Of a DNA stretch of 39,520 nucleotides, positions 1-12,000 are shown one piece after another. This stretch comes from Phycisphaerae bacterium. Lineage in GTDB: Bacteria; Planctomycetota; Phycisphaerae; UBA1845. The stretch lies in contig JAFGJQ010000261.1 of assembly GCA_016929015.1 (NCBI GenBank), positions 1-39,520 of the forward strand, given 5' to 3'. The translations under genes were made by a program, and so were the position numbers. Under the pieces are notes generated by a model. It worked only from the letters and a program-made list of their open reading frames with translations, was not told the DNA's origin and ran no database searches. Numbering within the stretch: position 1 is the stretch's first letter; each line of letters starts with the position of its first letter.

Positions 1-978
1 GGCCGGCCGATGCGGGCGTGGTCGCGCTTCGCGCAGGCGGTGCTGACGGATGATGAGGTTCCGCCGGGAGCGCTGTTGGGTCTGGATCGGCTGAACCGCG
101 ATGCTGCGTTTCGGGCGTCGTTCAGCATGGCCGATGCGGAGGAACTGCTGGAGGGTCGGACGCTGGAGTTCCATCCGGCCGATCGGTTCGAGGCTGATGC
201 CCAGGAGAAGCCGACTGGCCGCGTACGACTGGTGGAATTGTTCAGTTGTGTTGACCTGCCGGATACCACCGCGCCGGAGTTGGCCTTCCGCGGGCTGGCG
301 GAGTACTTCGGGGATGCGGGGGTGGGGTTCATACAGTATCACTTGACATCGCCGGCCACCGATCCCCTGATAACAGCCGTGTCGGAGGCCCGCGCCCGGT
401 TCTATGGGGTGGCGGAGGCGCCGGCCGCGATCTTCGATGGTGAGACCTCGGTTGGGGTCGGCGGGTCGGCCAGGGACATCGACGCGGTGTACCGGGCGTA
501 CCGGAAGGCGGCGCTGCCGGAGAAACCGGCCGAGTCCGTTTGGCAGGTGGCGGGGCGTGCGGGGGTCTCGGGCGGTGTCATCGCCGGGACCATTGAGTTG
601 ACCGGGCCGCAGGCGGGTTCGGATCTTCGGCTGCACGTGGTGCTTTGTGAGCGGCTGGTGATGGCCCCGTCGGCCAACGGAGTTTTCATGCACTTCCAGG
701 TGGCCCGGGCGGCGGCCACGCCGCCGGAAGGACTGGCGGTCCCGGAGACCGGCGGAACGCGCCAGTTCCCGGTGGAAGTTCGTTTGGCCGAGTTGGCAAA
801 GGCGTTGGAGGCGGCGTTGCAGCGGGATGAAGAAGTCAAGAACGTAGAGTACCAGGTCCGGCCGACATTCGTGGATCCGTCGGCCTGCAACCTGGTGGCG
901 TTTCTCCAGGATAGTTCCACGAAGAGAATTCTTGCCGCGGTGACGGTGGACGTCTCCTCCGCGCCGCAGGAACCATGA
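1..978 (+). CDS. Omp28/thioredoxin-fold protein, 5'-partial
   Basis: The frame is open from base 1; the first ATG is at 10, but no stop or clear ribosome site precedes it, so the gene probably begins outside the window. Residues 70-150 (counted from that ATG) resemble the thioredoxin-like fold of Omp28-type proteins: a beta strand (VRLVELF), a helix, a YH segment, then YGV...A-x-x-FDG where such proteins carry the cis-Pro loop. The usual CxxC is degenerate: only Cys80 remains (FSCVDLP), so a dithiol redox activity is unlikely. The C-terminal half (about 180-320) is a beta-rich region I do not recognise. The stop overlaps the next start (ATGA at 975-978), which points to translational coupling with the Bat-like cluster. 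A role as an exported accessory protein of that cluster is inference. Confidence 0.7.
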   Translation, partial: GRPMRAWSRFAQAVLTDDEVPPGALLGLDRLNRDAAFRASFSMADAEELLEGRTLEFHPADRFEADAQEKPTGRVRLVELFSCVDLPDTTAPELAFRGLAEYFGDAGVGFIQYHLTSPATDPLITAVSEARARFYGVAEAPAAIFDGETSVGVGGSARDIDAVYRAYRKAALPEKPAESVWQVAGRAGVSGGVIAGTIELTGPQAGSDLRLHVVLCERLVMAPSANGVFMHFQVARAAATPPEGLAVPETGGTRQFPVEVRLAELAKALEAALQRDEEVKNVEYQVRPTFVDPSACNLVAFLQDSSTKRILAAVTVDVSSAPQEP

Positions 979-2515
979 GTCAGCCGTTGGAAGCGAACAG
1001 TCTCTGCGCGGAGTTCGAATCGCTGCTGTCGGCCACGCGAGGCCGCGTGCATGCGGCGTCCGTTCGCCGGCGGGTGCGCCGAGCCGCAGAGCGAGGCGTC
1101 CGAGCGGCCGTGTGGGTCGCGGCGTTTGTGCTGCTGTTGCGGCTACTGGCGTGGTTGCTCGGGCAGCCGGCGGTGTTGGGCGTCGGAGCGGCGGCGGTGT
1201 TGCTGGGGCTCGTGGTCTTGGTGCCCGTTGCGGTGGCCTGGGTCCGAGCGAAGGCAGAAGAACCCTCCTGGCGTGAAGTGGCCGAGCGGCTGGATCTGGG
1301 TGCGGGCGAACACAACCGCGTGGCAATCGGGCTGGCGCTAGCCGGCTCCGGTGTGGCTACGGAGTTCGGACGTGCCGCGATTCGGGACGGCATTGCTTCC
1401 CTGCGGCGAATTCGAGATGGAGTGCCATATCTGGAGGTTGCCCCGACGTGTTGGACCCGTATGGCGGGTCGGGCGGCGGTGATCGGCTTTCTGATCTTGG
1501 CCTCCGCGTGGGTCGGCACGGCCAGGCACCGCGCGGAGTCGGCCCAGACGGGTGGTTTTGTAGCTGCCGGCGATGCGCTGCGGGTGCCGGGTCGAGAGGC
1601 AGACTCGCCGGAGGCGGAGCGTCCAGGGCAACCTGTTCGCGACCGCGTGACAGACCGCGGTCAGGGTGAACGGGGCGTGCGGGCCGAGCCGACGGCTGCG
1701 GCGCCCGTGCGAGGCTCCCACACGCCGGCGGCCGGTCGCACCGGCGGAGGGACCGTGGCGAAGGCGGCGACATCGGAGCGATCGGCCCAGACGGGCGGTG
1801 AGAATACGCAATCGGCAGCAACGGGGGGAACACAGGAGAAGGAATCACCAAAGCCCGGCAAGGCCCGTCCGGCGAAAGAATCGCGAATCACGGATCGCAA
1901 GTCGAAAGAGGAGGCGGGCTCGGGCGCCGGCGTCGGGAGGGGTTCATCCGGCGGCGGAAGCATGGCCGCCGTCCAACACGGTTGGTCGCAACGTGCCCAG
2001 ACGGCCGAAGGCAAGGAAGACGAAGAGGCTTCGGACGAGGAAGTTGAGGACGAGGCGGAGGAAAGCCGTCAGCGCAGCGGCATCCAGCCGTCGCTGAAGG
2101 ACCGGAACGAATCGCCTTCACGTGATCTGGGCATCAGCGGCGAGCAGGGCCCTCCGGGCACAGGCCGGGGCGGACCGACGCCGCCGAAGAAATCGCGGGG
2201 GACGGCCTCGCTGGTGTTGGGCATTCCGGTCCCGGACTTCGTGCGCGGTCGGCTGGGTCCGGGGACGACGAAGATCACGCATGAGCGGGTGGAGCCGACG
2301 CCGATGCCGGGCGAGCCGGCGCAGGCGGGTCCGGTTAGGCCGCGGGTTGGGCCGGAGCGGCCGATCTCGCTCGTGGCCGTTCCGCCAAACCTGGCCGAGG
2401 CCGTTCGGGACTTCCTGATCGCGCTGCATTCCGCAGACGCGCAACAGACCGAAGAGAGTCAGCCCGTTGCGCCGCCGGAGGGCGGGGCATCGCAAACGGA
2501 GGAGTCATTGAATCC

Positions 2516-2519
<4 letters not shown>
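975..2519 (+). CDS. Membrane protein with long low-complexity hydrophilic tail
   Basis: A 514-residue protein not assigned to a named family. Two adjacent membrane segments lie at about residues 42-62 and 68-92, and a third at about 166-184. The first 200 residues therefore form a small membrane module with a soluble piece between (EEPSWREVAERLD...). From about 190 to 450 the chain is low complexity: rich in Gly, Ser, Arg, Glu and Pro, with an acidic stretch near 345-365. The last 100 residues regain order and end in a helix (AEAVRDFLIALHS). Position, membrane module and disordered tail resemble the large unannotated membrane proteins that often sit beside MoxR in planctomycetes; a scaffold role is a guess. 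It overlaps both neighbours by four bases. Confidence 0.75.
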
Positions 2520-3541
<1,022 letters not shown>

Positions 3542-3544
3542 CCT

Positions 3545-4423
3545 GTGGCCCGTCTGTTCAGCGAAGAGTTTGTCCGCGCAATCGAGAGGTTGCGCATCAT
3601 CACTCGGCAGACGCCGCGGGGCGGGCGTCATGCGGAGCATCGGTCGCCTGATCTGGGCGCGGGAATGGAGTTTCGCGACTTCCGGGCGTACGTGCCGGGC
3701 GACGACGTGCGCCGGTTGGACTGGAACCTCTACCGGCGCACCGGGCGGTTATTCTTGCGGCTGTTTGAGCAGCCCGAAGACCTGCCGGTCTCCATTCTCC
3801 TGGATGTCAGTGATTCGATGTTCTTCGAGGCGCCGCCGCGGGCGGACGCCGCGCGGCTGGCGACGGCCATCCTCGCCGCGGTGGCCCTGCAGCAGCACGA
3901 CCGCGTGACCATTCAGCCGTTCGGGGCGGACCTGCTGCCCCCGCTGTCCGTCAACACCGGACGGGCGGGGCTGCGGCGAGCCCTGACGTACCTGGAGCGG
4001 CTCGGGCCGGCCGGTCCGACAAACGTGGTGCGGGCGGCAACCCGATTTGCCGCCCGGCGCCAGCGACCGGGGTTGGCGGCCGTGGTTTCGGATTTCTTCG
4101 ACCCGACCGGCGCCGTCGGCGTCACGGAGGCGCTGGGACATCTGCGACACCGCCTGGCACTGGTGCAGGTGATCCGGTCGTCCGACACAGACCCCGCCCT
4201 GGACGGCGAACTGCGCCTTCTGGATTGTGAATCGGCCGGGGCGGTGGATGTGTCCATCACGCGGGAAAGCGTGGGGCGGTATCGGCAGGCGTACGCGGCA
4301 TTCGCCGAGGGACTCTCGCTGTTTGCCGCCCGGCGGCGGGCGGTCCACGCCCGGATTGACGCGGATCGGCCCATCCTGGACCAACTGGATGAGCTGTTTG
4401 CCGGCGGTGTGCTGGTGACGTGA
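3545..4423 (+). CDS. DUF58 domain protein with VWA-like fold
   Basis: A 292-residue protein starting at GTG 3545, with GAGGT just upstream overlapping the moxR stop. It has the DUF58 signature: FRAYVPGDDVRRLDWN (about 46-61), then a VWA-like region beginning SILLDVSDSM. The MIDAS-type DxSxS is at 87-91, so metal binding is plausible. There is no membrane segment, so it should be cytoplasmic or peripheral. DUF58 proteins almost always follow moxR and are thought to be its partners. It sits between moxR and the BatA-like gene, 12 bases before the latter. Confidence 0.94.
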   Translation: MARLFSEEFVRAIERLRIITRQTPRGGRHAEHRSPDLGAGMEFRDFRAYVPGDDVRRLDWNLYRRTGRLFLRLFEQPEDLPVSILLDVSDSMFFEAPPRADAARLATAILAAVALQQHDRVTIQPFGADLLPPLSVNTGRAGLRRALTYLERLGPAGPTNVVRAATRFAARRQRPGLAAVVSDFFDPTGAVGVTEALGHLRHRLALVQVIRSSDTDPALDGELRLLDCESAGAVDVSITRESVGRYRQAYAAFAEGLSLFAARRRAVHARIDADRPILDQLDELFAGGVLVT

Positions 4424-4435
4424 GGTGGCAGTAGG

Positions 4436-6007
4436 ATGACATTCTCCGGCATACCGATCGGATGGGCGTTGGCGCTGGCGGCGGGGGCAGCGGTGGCCTT
4501 GGTCCTGCTCCACCGGCTGCGGGTGCGCCCGCGGGAGCTGCGCGTGGTGACCGTGCTGTTCTGGGCCCACGCGGCCGAGCGCACGAGGGCCCGCACGTTG
4601 TTCGAGCGGTTCCGGCATCCGCTGACCTACGCCCTGTTGGCGACGATATGCATTTTGCCCTGTCTCGCCGCGGCCCGACCGGCGTGGTCGGGCGACCCGA
4701 AGGACCGGCTGTATGAAGTCGTGGTGGTGGACGCGGGCATGGCGATGCACGGCGCGGAGGATCGCTGGAATGCAGCGACCACGGCAGCGCTGCACGAAGC
4801 CGAGCGATTGGCCGGGCACGACCGCCTCGCCGTCATCGTGGCCGACCCGTGGCCGCGGGTGATCCAGTCATTCACTGATCCGAAGCCGTTGCTCAAGCGC
4901 AAGTTGGCCGGGGTGGTTCCCTCGAATCGCCCGGCCGACCGAACGGGAGCGATGCGACTGGCGGAGGCGTTGCTGCGAGGACGCGAACACGGACAAGCCG
5001 TCTGGATCGGTGATCCGGATGATGCGGTGATGAACGCTTCGGGCGCGCCGTGGCGCGGGGTACCCGTCCCTGGGCCAAAGCAGAACGCGGGCATCGTGTG
5101 CATGACGTTTGAGCCGGCGGCGGGCGACCCGTTGCGAGGTTTGCTGCGGGTCCGCGTCGGGAGCTGGGGACCGGCCGGGCGGGATGTAACGCTCCGCGTG
5201 GATCGCGGCGGCGGCGCACCGCTCCTGGACGAAACCCGGTCGCTGTCCCCGGGCGACGTGACAGACTTCATCGTGCCGGACCTGCCGGCCGACGGCGATG
5301 CGCTGATCGCGCGTCTGGGCCCGGCCGATGAGCGGCCGGCGGACGGTACCGCAACGTTCCGCGTGCCGCTACGAACGCCGATTCGCGTGTGTGGGGGCGA
5401 CGCGGTTGCGGGATCCTTGCGTGCAGCGATCGCCGCCGACCCGTCCGTTCAATGGTCTGAGGACGGATGCACGGTGGAAGTTCGCATCGGCGACGGGCCG
5501 GCCGTGATCGGCGGCACGCCCGTGAGCGGCGGCGATCACGATTTCGAAAACGCGGTGTGCGGAAGTGGACGAGGAATCGTGCCCACGCCGGAAACACAAG
5601 TCCTGCTTCGGGCCGGTGAGAGTGCGCTGGTTGCTTCCGTGAAGGGTGCGCCCCCGCAACTGCTGATCTCAGACGCTCTGTGGGGCGGCGGGAGCGACGT
5701 GTCGGCCCGGCCGGCGCTGGCCGTGATGCTGGTGCAGACGCTCCGCACGCTGGCCGGTTGGGACAACGATCCGGTCACGGTCCCCTCGGATCGGGCCGTG
5801 GAAGACCCGCTGTGGGCGCAGGGCGACGCGGTGATGACGATGCCCGGCTCGCGAACGGCCTCCGCAGTGGGACCTGCGATGGCCGAGTCACCGAAGGGCG
5901 AGGTGCGCCGGTCGTGGTGGCCATCGCTGACGGCGGCGTTGCTGGGCATGGCATTTGTTGCGTTTCTGGTTGAGGCGGCGCTGCACGCGCGAGGGAGGAT
6001 TCCGTAG
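4436..6007 (+). CDS. BatA-like membrane protein (aerotolerance-type N-terminus)
   Basis: A 523-residue protein with a BatA-like N-terminus: membrane segment at about 9-26, a short basic stretch (HRLRVRPRELRVVTVLFW), and a second membrane segment at about 63-80 ending AAARPAW. A VWA-like fold follows, starting YEVVVVDAGMAMHG. The MIDAS is degraded: DAGMA replaces DxSxS, so metal binding here is doubtful. The region 230-470 is beta-rich and resembles the extracytoplasmic part of such proteins. A last membrane segment lies near the C-terminus (LTAALLGMAFVAFLVEAAL). It is three bases from the next gene, consistent with co-translation. Confidence 0.85.
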   Translation: MTFSGIPIGWALALAAGAAVALVLLHRLRVRPRELRVVTVLFWAHAAERTRARTLFERFRHPLTYALLATICILPCLAAARPAWSGDPKDRLYEVVVVDAGMAMHGAEDRWNAATTAALHEAERLAGHDRLAVIVADPWPRVIQSFTDPKPLLKRKLAGVVPSNRPADRTGAMRLAEALLRGREHGQAVWIGDPDDAVMNASGAPWRGVPVPGPKQNAGIVCMTFEPAAGDPLRGLLRVRVGSWGPAGRDVTLRVDRGGGAPLLDETRSLSPGDVTDFIVPDLPADGDALIARLGPADERPADGTATFRVPLRTPIRVCGGDAVAGSLRAAIAADPSVQWSEDGCTVEVRIGDGPAVIGGTPVSGGDHDFENAVCGSGRGIVPTPETQVLLRAGESALVASVKGAPPQLLISDALWGGGSDVSARPALAVMLVQTLRTLAGWDNDPVTVPSDRAVEDPLWAQGDAVMTMPGSRTASAVGPAMAESPKGEVRRSWWPSLTAALLGMAFVAFLVEAALHARGRIP

Positions 6008-6010
6008 CCG

Positions 6011-9000
6011 ATGCTCTTCGCGCACCCCATGGCATTGTGGTTGCTTCTTCTGGCGATTCCGCTGGTTGCGCTGCACCTGCGCGGCGGGCGGACGACGGCA
6101 ACCGCACGCTGGGTCGCAGTCACATGTCTGCGGACGCTGGCCTTCGTGTCGCTGGTGCTGGCGTTGGCTCGCCCGCTGTTGGATCGACCCGATGCGCGTC
6201 GGACGATCGTCGCGGTAATGGACGCCTCCGCGAGTGTCGGCGAGTCGGCACTTGCTGGGGCGACGGCCACGGCGCGGGCCTTGCGTGACGATCAAGGTCC
6301 GGACGAGGATTTTGCCGTGGTGGTCTTCGATCGCGAAACCCGAGCCGAGCTTTCATCCGTCCTGGATGAACCGAATGGGATACGAGTGGCGGTGCCGGAC
6401 GAACCGGGCTCCGCCCTGGCTGACGCGTTGCGACTGGCGGGCGGTCTGATCCCACACGATGGTCGCGGCCGCGTTGTGGTGTACAGCGACGGGCTGGAGA
6501 CAGGCGGTGATGCCGAAGCCGAGGCATGGAAACTGGCCCAGCGCGGCATCCCGGTGGAGACCATGGCGTGCGAAATCGCGGCGAAGCGGGAAGTTGTACT
6601 GGTTTCTGCGATGTTGCCGCCGAGTGTCGGTGCCGGGGCGACGGCCACGCTGGAAGCGATTGTCGATGCCACTTCATCCGGACCGGCGGAACTGGTGGTC
6701 AATTCGCGGGTCGACGGGACGCAGATCCGGACGGCCATCGAGTTGACGGCGGGCCGGCAGACGATCACGCAAAGCTGTCCCATGACGCAGGAGGGTCTTG
6801 CGACGTACACGGTGCGGATTGACGCCGAGGGTGACGGGTCGGCTGACAACAACGAGTTGCCGGCGGCGGTGTTCGTGGAACGCCCCTTGCGGCTGGCGGT
6901 CGTGGAGGATGCGGACGGATCACCGGCGGCCTCGGCACTTTCGGCGTGGCTCGGTCCTGCCGCCGTGGTACAAGACGTGGTGCCGTCGGCACTGACGGAT
7001 CCGGAATCGCTGGACGGCATCGACGTTCTTGCACTGGCGGACGTGCCGGCAGACGCGCTGCCTGCGGAATCGCAACAGCACATCGTGCGGGCGGTGACGG
7101 ACGGGCTGGGGCTGCTGGTCGGCGGCGGGCGCCGCTCCTTCGGGCCGGGCGGCTACGCGCGTACACCGCTGGCGGATGTTCTGCCCGTGCGGTTCTCGCA
7201 GGAAGTGCAGCGGCGTGACCCGAGCACCACGCTGGTGATCATCATCGATACCTCCGGCAGCATGGGTGGATCGCGGGTGAACCAGGCCAAGGAGATCGCC
7301 CGGCTGGCCATCGCACGGCTCAAGCCGCACGACAAAGTGGGGATCGTCGAGTTCTACGGATCGAAGCGATGGGCGGCCCCGATTCAGCCGGCGTCCAACG
7401 CGATCGACCTGCAGCGGGCCCTGAACCGGCTGAGTTCCGGCGGCGGCACGGTCATTCTGCCGGCCATCGAGGAAGCCTACTACGCGCTGCAGAACGTGCA
7501 GACCCGAACGCGGCACGTGCTGGTACTGACCGACGGCGGCGTGGAGCCGGGAGCATTCGAGCCGCTGATCCGCCGGATGTCAGACCGTGGCATTACACTC
7601 TCGACGGTGATGGTCGGCCCGGGCGGACATTCGGCGTTCCTCGCCAGCCTGGCCCAGTGGGGCCGCGGGCGATTCTACGCGGCACCGGACCGGTTCAACA
7701 TGCCCGAGATCATCGTGAAGCAGCCGGAGTCCTCGCTGCTCAGTCCGTTCATTGAGCAACCCGCCGGGCTGGCAGTCCGGTCGCGGCATCCGATCGTGAA
7801 TGATGCGGACCTTGCCGACGCGCCGGAACTGGCAGGCTACGTGGAGACACAGGCCCGGCCCACGGCGGACGTGCTGATCGAGTCGAGCCTGGGACACCCG
7901 GTGCTGGCGATGTGGCATTACGGGCTCGGTACGGTTGCGGCATGCGCAACACACATTGGCGGCGAGTGGTCGCGGGACCTGTCCGACTGGCCGGGCTACG
8001 GCACGATGATGTGTAGACTCGTGCGGACGCTGGCTCGTCCGGCGCCGGAGCGTGCGTTGCGAATCACTCCCATCCACCGGCCGGGTGCCGTGGAATTGGA
8101 GATCAAAGACACGCGTCCGTCGGCCGCGGAGGGCCTGGTCGCCGTGGAAATGACGCTGGCGGACGCCTCCGGCCCATTACAGACACAGGTGCTTGACCCG
8201 ATCGCCCCGAACCGCTGGAACACGCGTCTCGCTGCGGCGGCTCCGGGCACGTACACGGTTTCGGCCCGCACGGCGGACGGCGAGCGGGGCGGCCGGGCGG
8301 CCCTGGTGGTGCCGCCGGTGCGCGAGGTGACATCCGCGAGGGCAGATGGAGACCGGCTGGCGGCCATCGCCGGCTGGTCTGACCGGGCGGAACAGCGCGC
8401 CGCCGAACTGGCCGCGCAGGACGTGCCGAAGGTGGTCGAACTGCAGCCGGCGTTGTGCCTGGCCGTGGTGCTGCTGGTTCTGGTGAACGTTCTGATTCGA
8501 CGCTGGCCCGAGCGGCGCGTGCGCCGATTCGGTGCCGCCGCCGCAACGCTGTGCCTGATCCTGCCGGTTTCCGCGCCGGCCGAGGAGACGGCGGAACCCG
8601 CGATCGTGCAGGCGCAGAGTATGCTGGATACCGGCGATCTTGCCGAAGCTCGCGATGTCCTTCGCTCGGCGGCGGAGTCTCGGCCGGAGTCCGCGGCGCT
8701 ATGGGCGGAGTTGGGCCGCGTGGAGGAACTGATCGGTGACGCCGCCGCCGCACTGGCTTCGCTGGAACGGGCAGAGTCACGGGAAGCGGACCCGGTCCGC
8801 CGTCTGGCGATTCGAGTGCGGGCGGCCCTGATCGCGTACGACCGGAGGGAAACGGCTGCCGCGGCGGAGAATCTTCGGGAGGCAGCCGCGGACATCCCGT
8901 CGGCCGCCGGACTGTGCGCGCACGTGGCGGGCCTCAGCGGCGACGAGGAAACGGCACTGGACCTCCTGCCGATGGATGGGAGTGACCGGTCTCGCTTTCA

Positions 9001-12000
9001 TGCGCACGTGTTTCGCGGGTTGTTTCTGTTGCGGCTGGATCGGCCCACGGAAGCGCAGCAGGACTTTGAGCATGCCTACGCATGCGCTCCGCTCGTCCGG
9101 GATCGGCGATATGCGCTGGAGCGTATTGTGGCGGCGGCACGCAAGTCGGGCCGATTGGCGGCCCTGGTCGATTCGTGGCTGCACGGCGGCGAACCAACCG
9201 TGGAACAACTGGACGCCATCGCGCCCGTTCTGCAGGAGTTGGGCCGGGCAGACGAGGCGCTGCGGTTGCTGCAGCGAGACGACTGGTCGGCCGAACATCG
9301 TGAGCACGTGGAGTCGCCGGAGTTCCAGCGGAGTATCATCGCCACGGCGGTGGAGGCGGGTCGAACACGGGAAGCGATGGCGGCCTACCGCGCCCTGGTG
9401 GATCGCGAGCCGCGGCAGGTCGAGTGGCGGACCGGGCTGGGCCGGCTATTGCTGCTTGAGGGCCGGTCCGAGGAAGCCATGCAGGTCTTTGTCGAGGGTG
9501 TGGCCCGCTTCGACCATTCGCAGGACCTGATGGCCCTGGCGGAAGGGGCACGGCGGCTGGGTCTGGATGAGGCCGCCCTGTCGGCCGCCCGGAAGGCCGG
9601 AGTCGGCGGAAACGCGGCCGGCGTGCAGGCCGTCCTGTTTGAAGTGGACCTGATGCGTGAGCGCGGCCAGACGGATGCGGCCATGCAACGCCTTCGCAAA
9701 CTGGTCCGCGAAGTGAGCGACGATGCAGGCGTTCTCCTGCCCGTGGCGGAAGCCTTCGAGCGGTACGGCGACAACCAAGAGGCGCTCCGTTTGTTCCGGC
9801 GCATCTACGAGGCGACAGAGAGTGAGGACATCCTCCTGCGGGTCGCGTGGCTCCTGGAGCAGAACGACCGGTTTGACGAGGCCCTGACGCTCTGGAAGCA
9901 AATGTGGGAGACCACGCAGGTCCCGGCCCGCCGCCGGCAGGCCCAGGAACGCGTGCTGGACCTGGCCTCACGCGGCGGGCATTTGGCGGACCTGGCAATC
10001 GAGCTTGAAGAACGCCTCGCCGCCGCACCGGCCGGCACAGCGCCGGATGACCGCGCGCTGTCGCTGCTGGTCGACATCTACACGACCGCCAATGACGCGG
10101 TATCCGCCGCCGAGATTCTGCAGGAATTCACGCCCCGCGCAGAGATGACGGGGGAATCCGTGGACCTGCTCAAGCGTCTGGCCCGCGTGTACCTGAGTTG
10201 CGAGCAGTTCGGTCGGTGCAGTCGCGTACTGCGGCGGCTGACGGAGTTGGACCCGGCCAATGCGGAGGAGTATCTCCAGCAGATTGCGGTGGTGGCACTG
10301 GAGCGCCGACAACCGCATGAGGCCCGGGCCGCCCTGGCGGAACTGGAGAAGCACGCGGAGGATCCCGCCGTGGCGGACGAGTTCTCTGCCGGCGTGCTGG
10401 ACATGCTGGGTCTGCACGACGAGGCGGCAGCCGCCTACGCTCGCCTGCTTGATCGACATCCGGACCGCATCGAGGCCCACCTGATGTGGGGCAACGCCAT
10501 GAAGAGCGCGGGCCGGACGGACCAGGCCATTGCCCGCTTTCAGGCCCTGGTGGAAGAGGCGAGCGAGGACGATCTGTTTGCGGTGGCCGTGGACGGCCTG
10601 CTGAACCTGGAGGCGCCGCCCGCCGCCCTGCAGTCGGCATACCGGCGTGTGGTGTCGCGGATCGCAGCCCGGCCGGACCAGGTGTTCCTGTACCGGCTGG
10701 CGGCGGACCTGCAGGATGCAGTGAATCATACGGTGGAGCGGGACCGGGTGCTCGAGCAGTCGGTTGTTGTGGCGGGGGAGCGCCGAGCCCCGCTGCTTCG
10801 CGAACTGATGGATGCCGCCGGCGTGAACAACCAGACGGAGCGGATGATCGAGTTCGGCCGGTCCATTCTGGCCCTGGATCAGGAGATGCCGCCGCAGGTG
10901 TACCTCGATCTCGGCGAGGCCCTGATCAAGGCCGACCGGCCGGCCGAAGCGGAACGAGTGTTCGCCCGGGCGCGGGTGGGGGCCGACTTCTCGGCCATAC
11001 AGCAGAAGGTGGCGACGTACTTCGAGAACGCCAACCGTCCGACCGACGCGGATCGCATCATCCGCGACCTGCTGGTGGCCCAGCCGGACAACGTTCCCCT
11101 GCTGATTCGTTCGGGAGGATTGTGCGAACAACTCGCCGCGTATGATCGGGCCTTTGAGCAATACGGTCGGGCCGCGGACCTGATGCTTCGCCGACTGCCC
11201 CGGACGGTGCGCCGCGAGGCAACCCAACCGGCCAAGGAGACGACGGAAGAGACGTTCGGGCGGCGACGGTGGCGAGCGGCGAACCTCGACGAAATCTCTC
11301 AGTATTTCGCCAGTGCCGGCGGCGGCCTGGTGAACGCGGCCCGATCGCCTGCGCTGCGCGAGAAGCTGCTGGCAGACCTGACCGCGCTTCTGAACGAGGA
11401 ATTGGAGTCGCTGGAGACGGACCGGGCCTTTGCCGCCACCCTCGATGGGAACTTGCGACTGAGCCGGCTGGCCTCATTCATCCGGCACGTGGCGTTCGCG
11501 CTGCATGAGCCCGATCGGGCGGACGCGATGGATCGTACGCTTCTGGATCGGTACCCCGACGATGCGAGGCTGGCGGCGGAAGTGGTGCGGATCCGGGTGG
11601 ACTGGGGCCTGTACGAACGAGCGCTGCTTTTCCAGGAAGCCGTCGGCGATCGTGCCGCGCCGCCGGATTCACTGCTGGCATATGCCGTCTGCACGCAGAG
11701 ACGATCGCTGGACTCCCTTCTGCGCGAGGGCAAGCTCGATACAAACCTCGCCGGGCGGCTTGTGCCGGTTCTCACGATGTCGGGCCGTACGGAGGACGCC
11801 CGGCAGGCGCTCCGGGCCGCGGATTTGGGTTCCGCGGCGGAGGCGCATACCATGGGCGCAACGTTCGTGGCTGCATCGGCATTGCTGGACGATGCGGAGT
11901 CGTTGCGGCGTTGGTTGAATCTCTGGCTTGACGCGATCGCTCGCGTGAAGAACGGCAAGGCGGCCGCCCGCAGCCTGGAGCCGTGCATCCGAATCGTCTG

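Noticed and set aside
9968-11227. A 419-codon minus-strand frame inside the giant gene
   Set aside because: Antisense to TPR repeats; no motif, and the sense frame is continuous.
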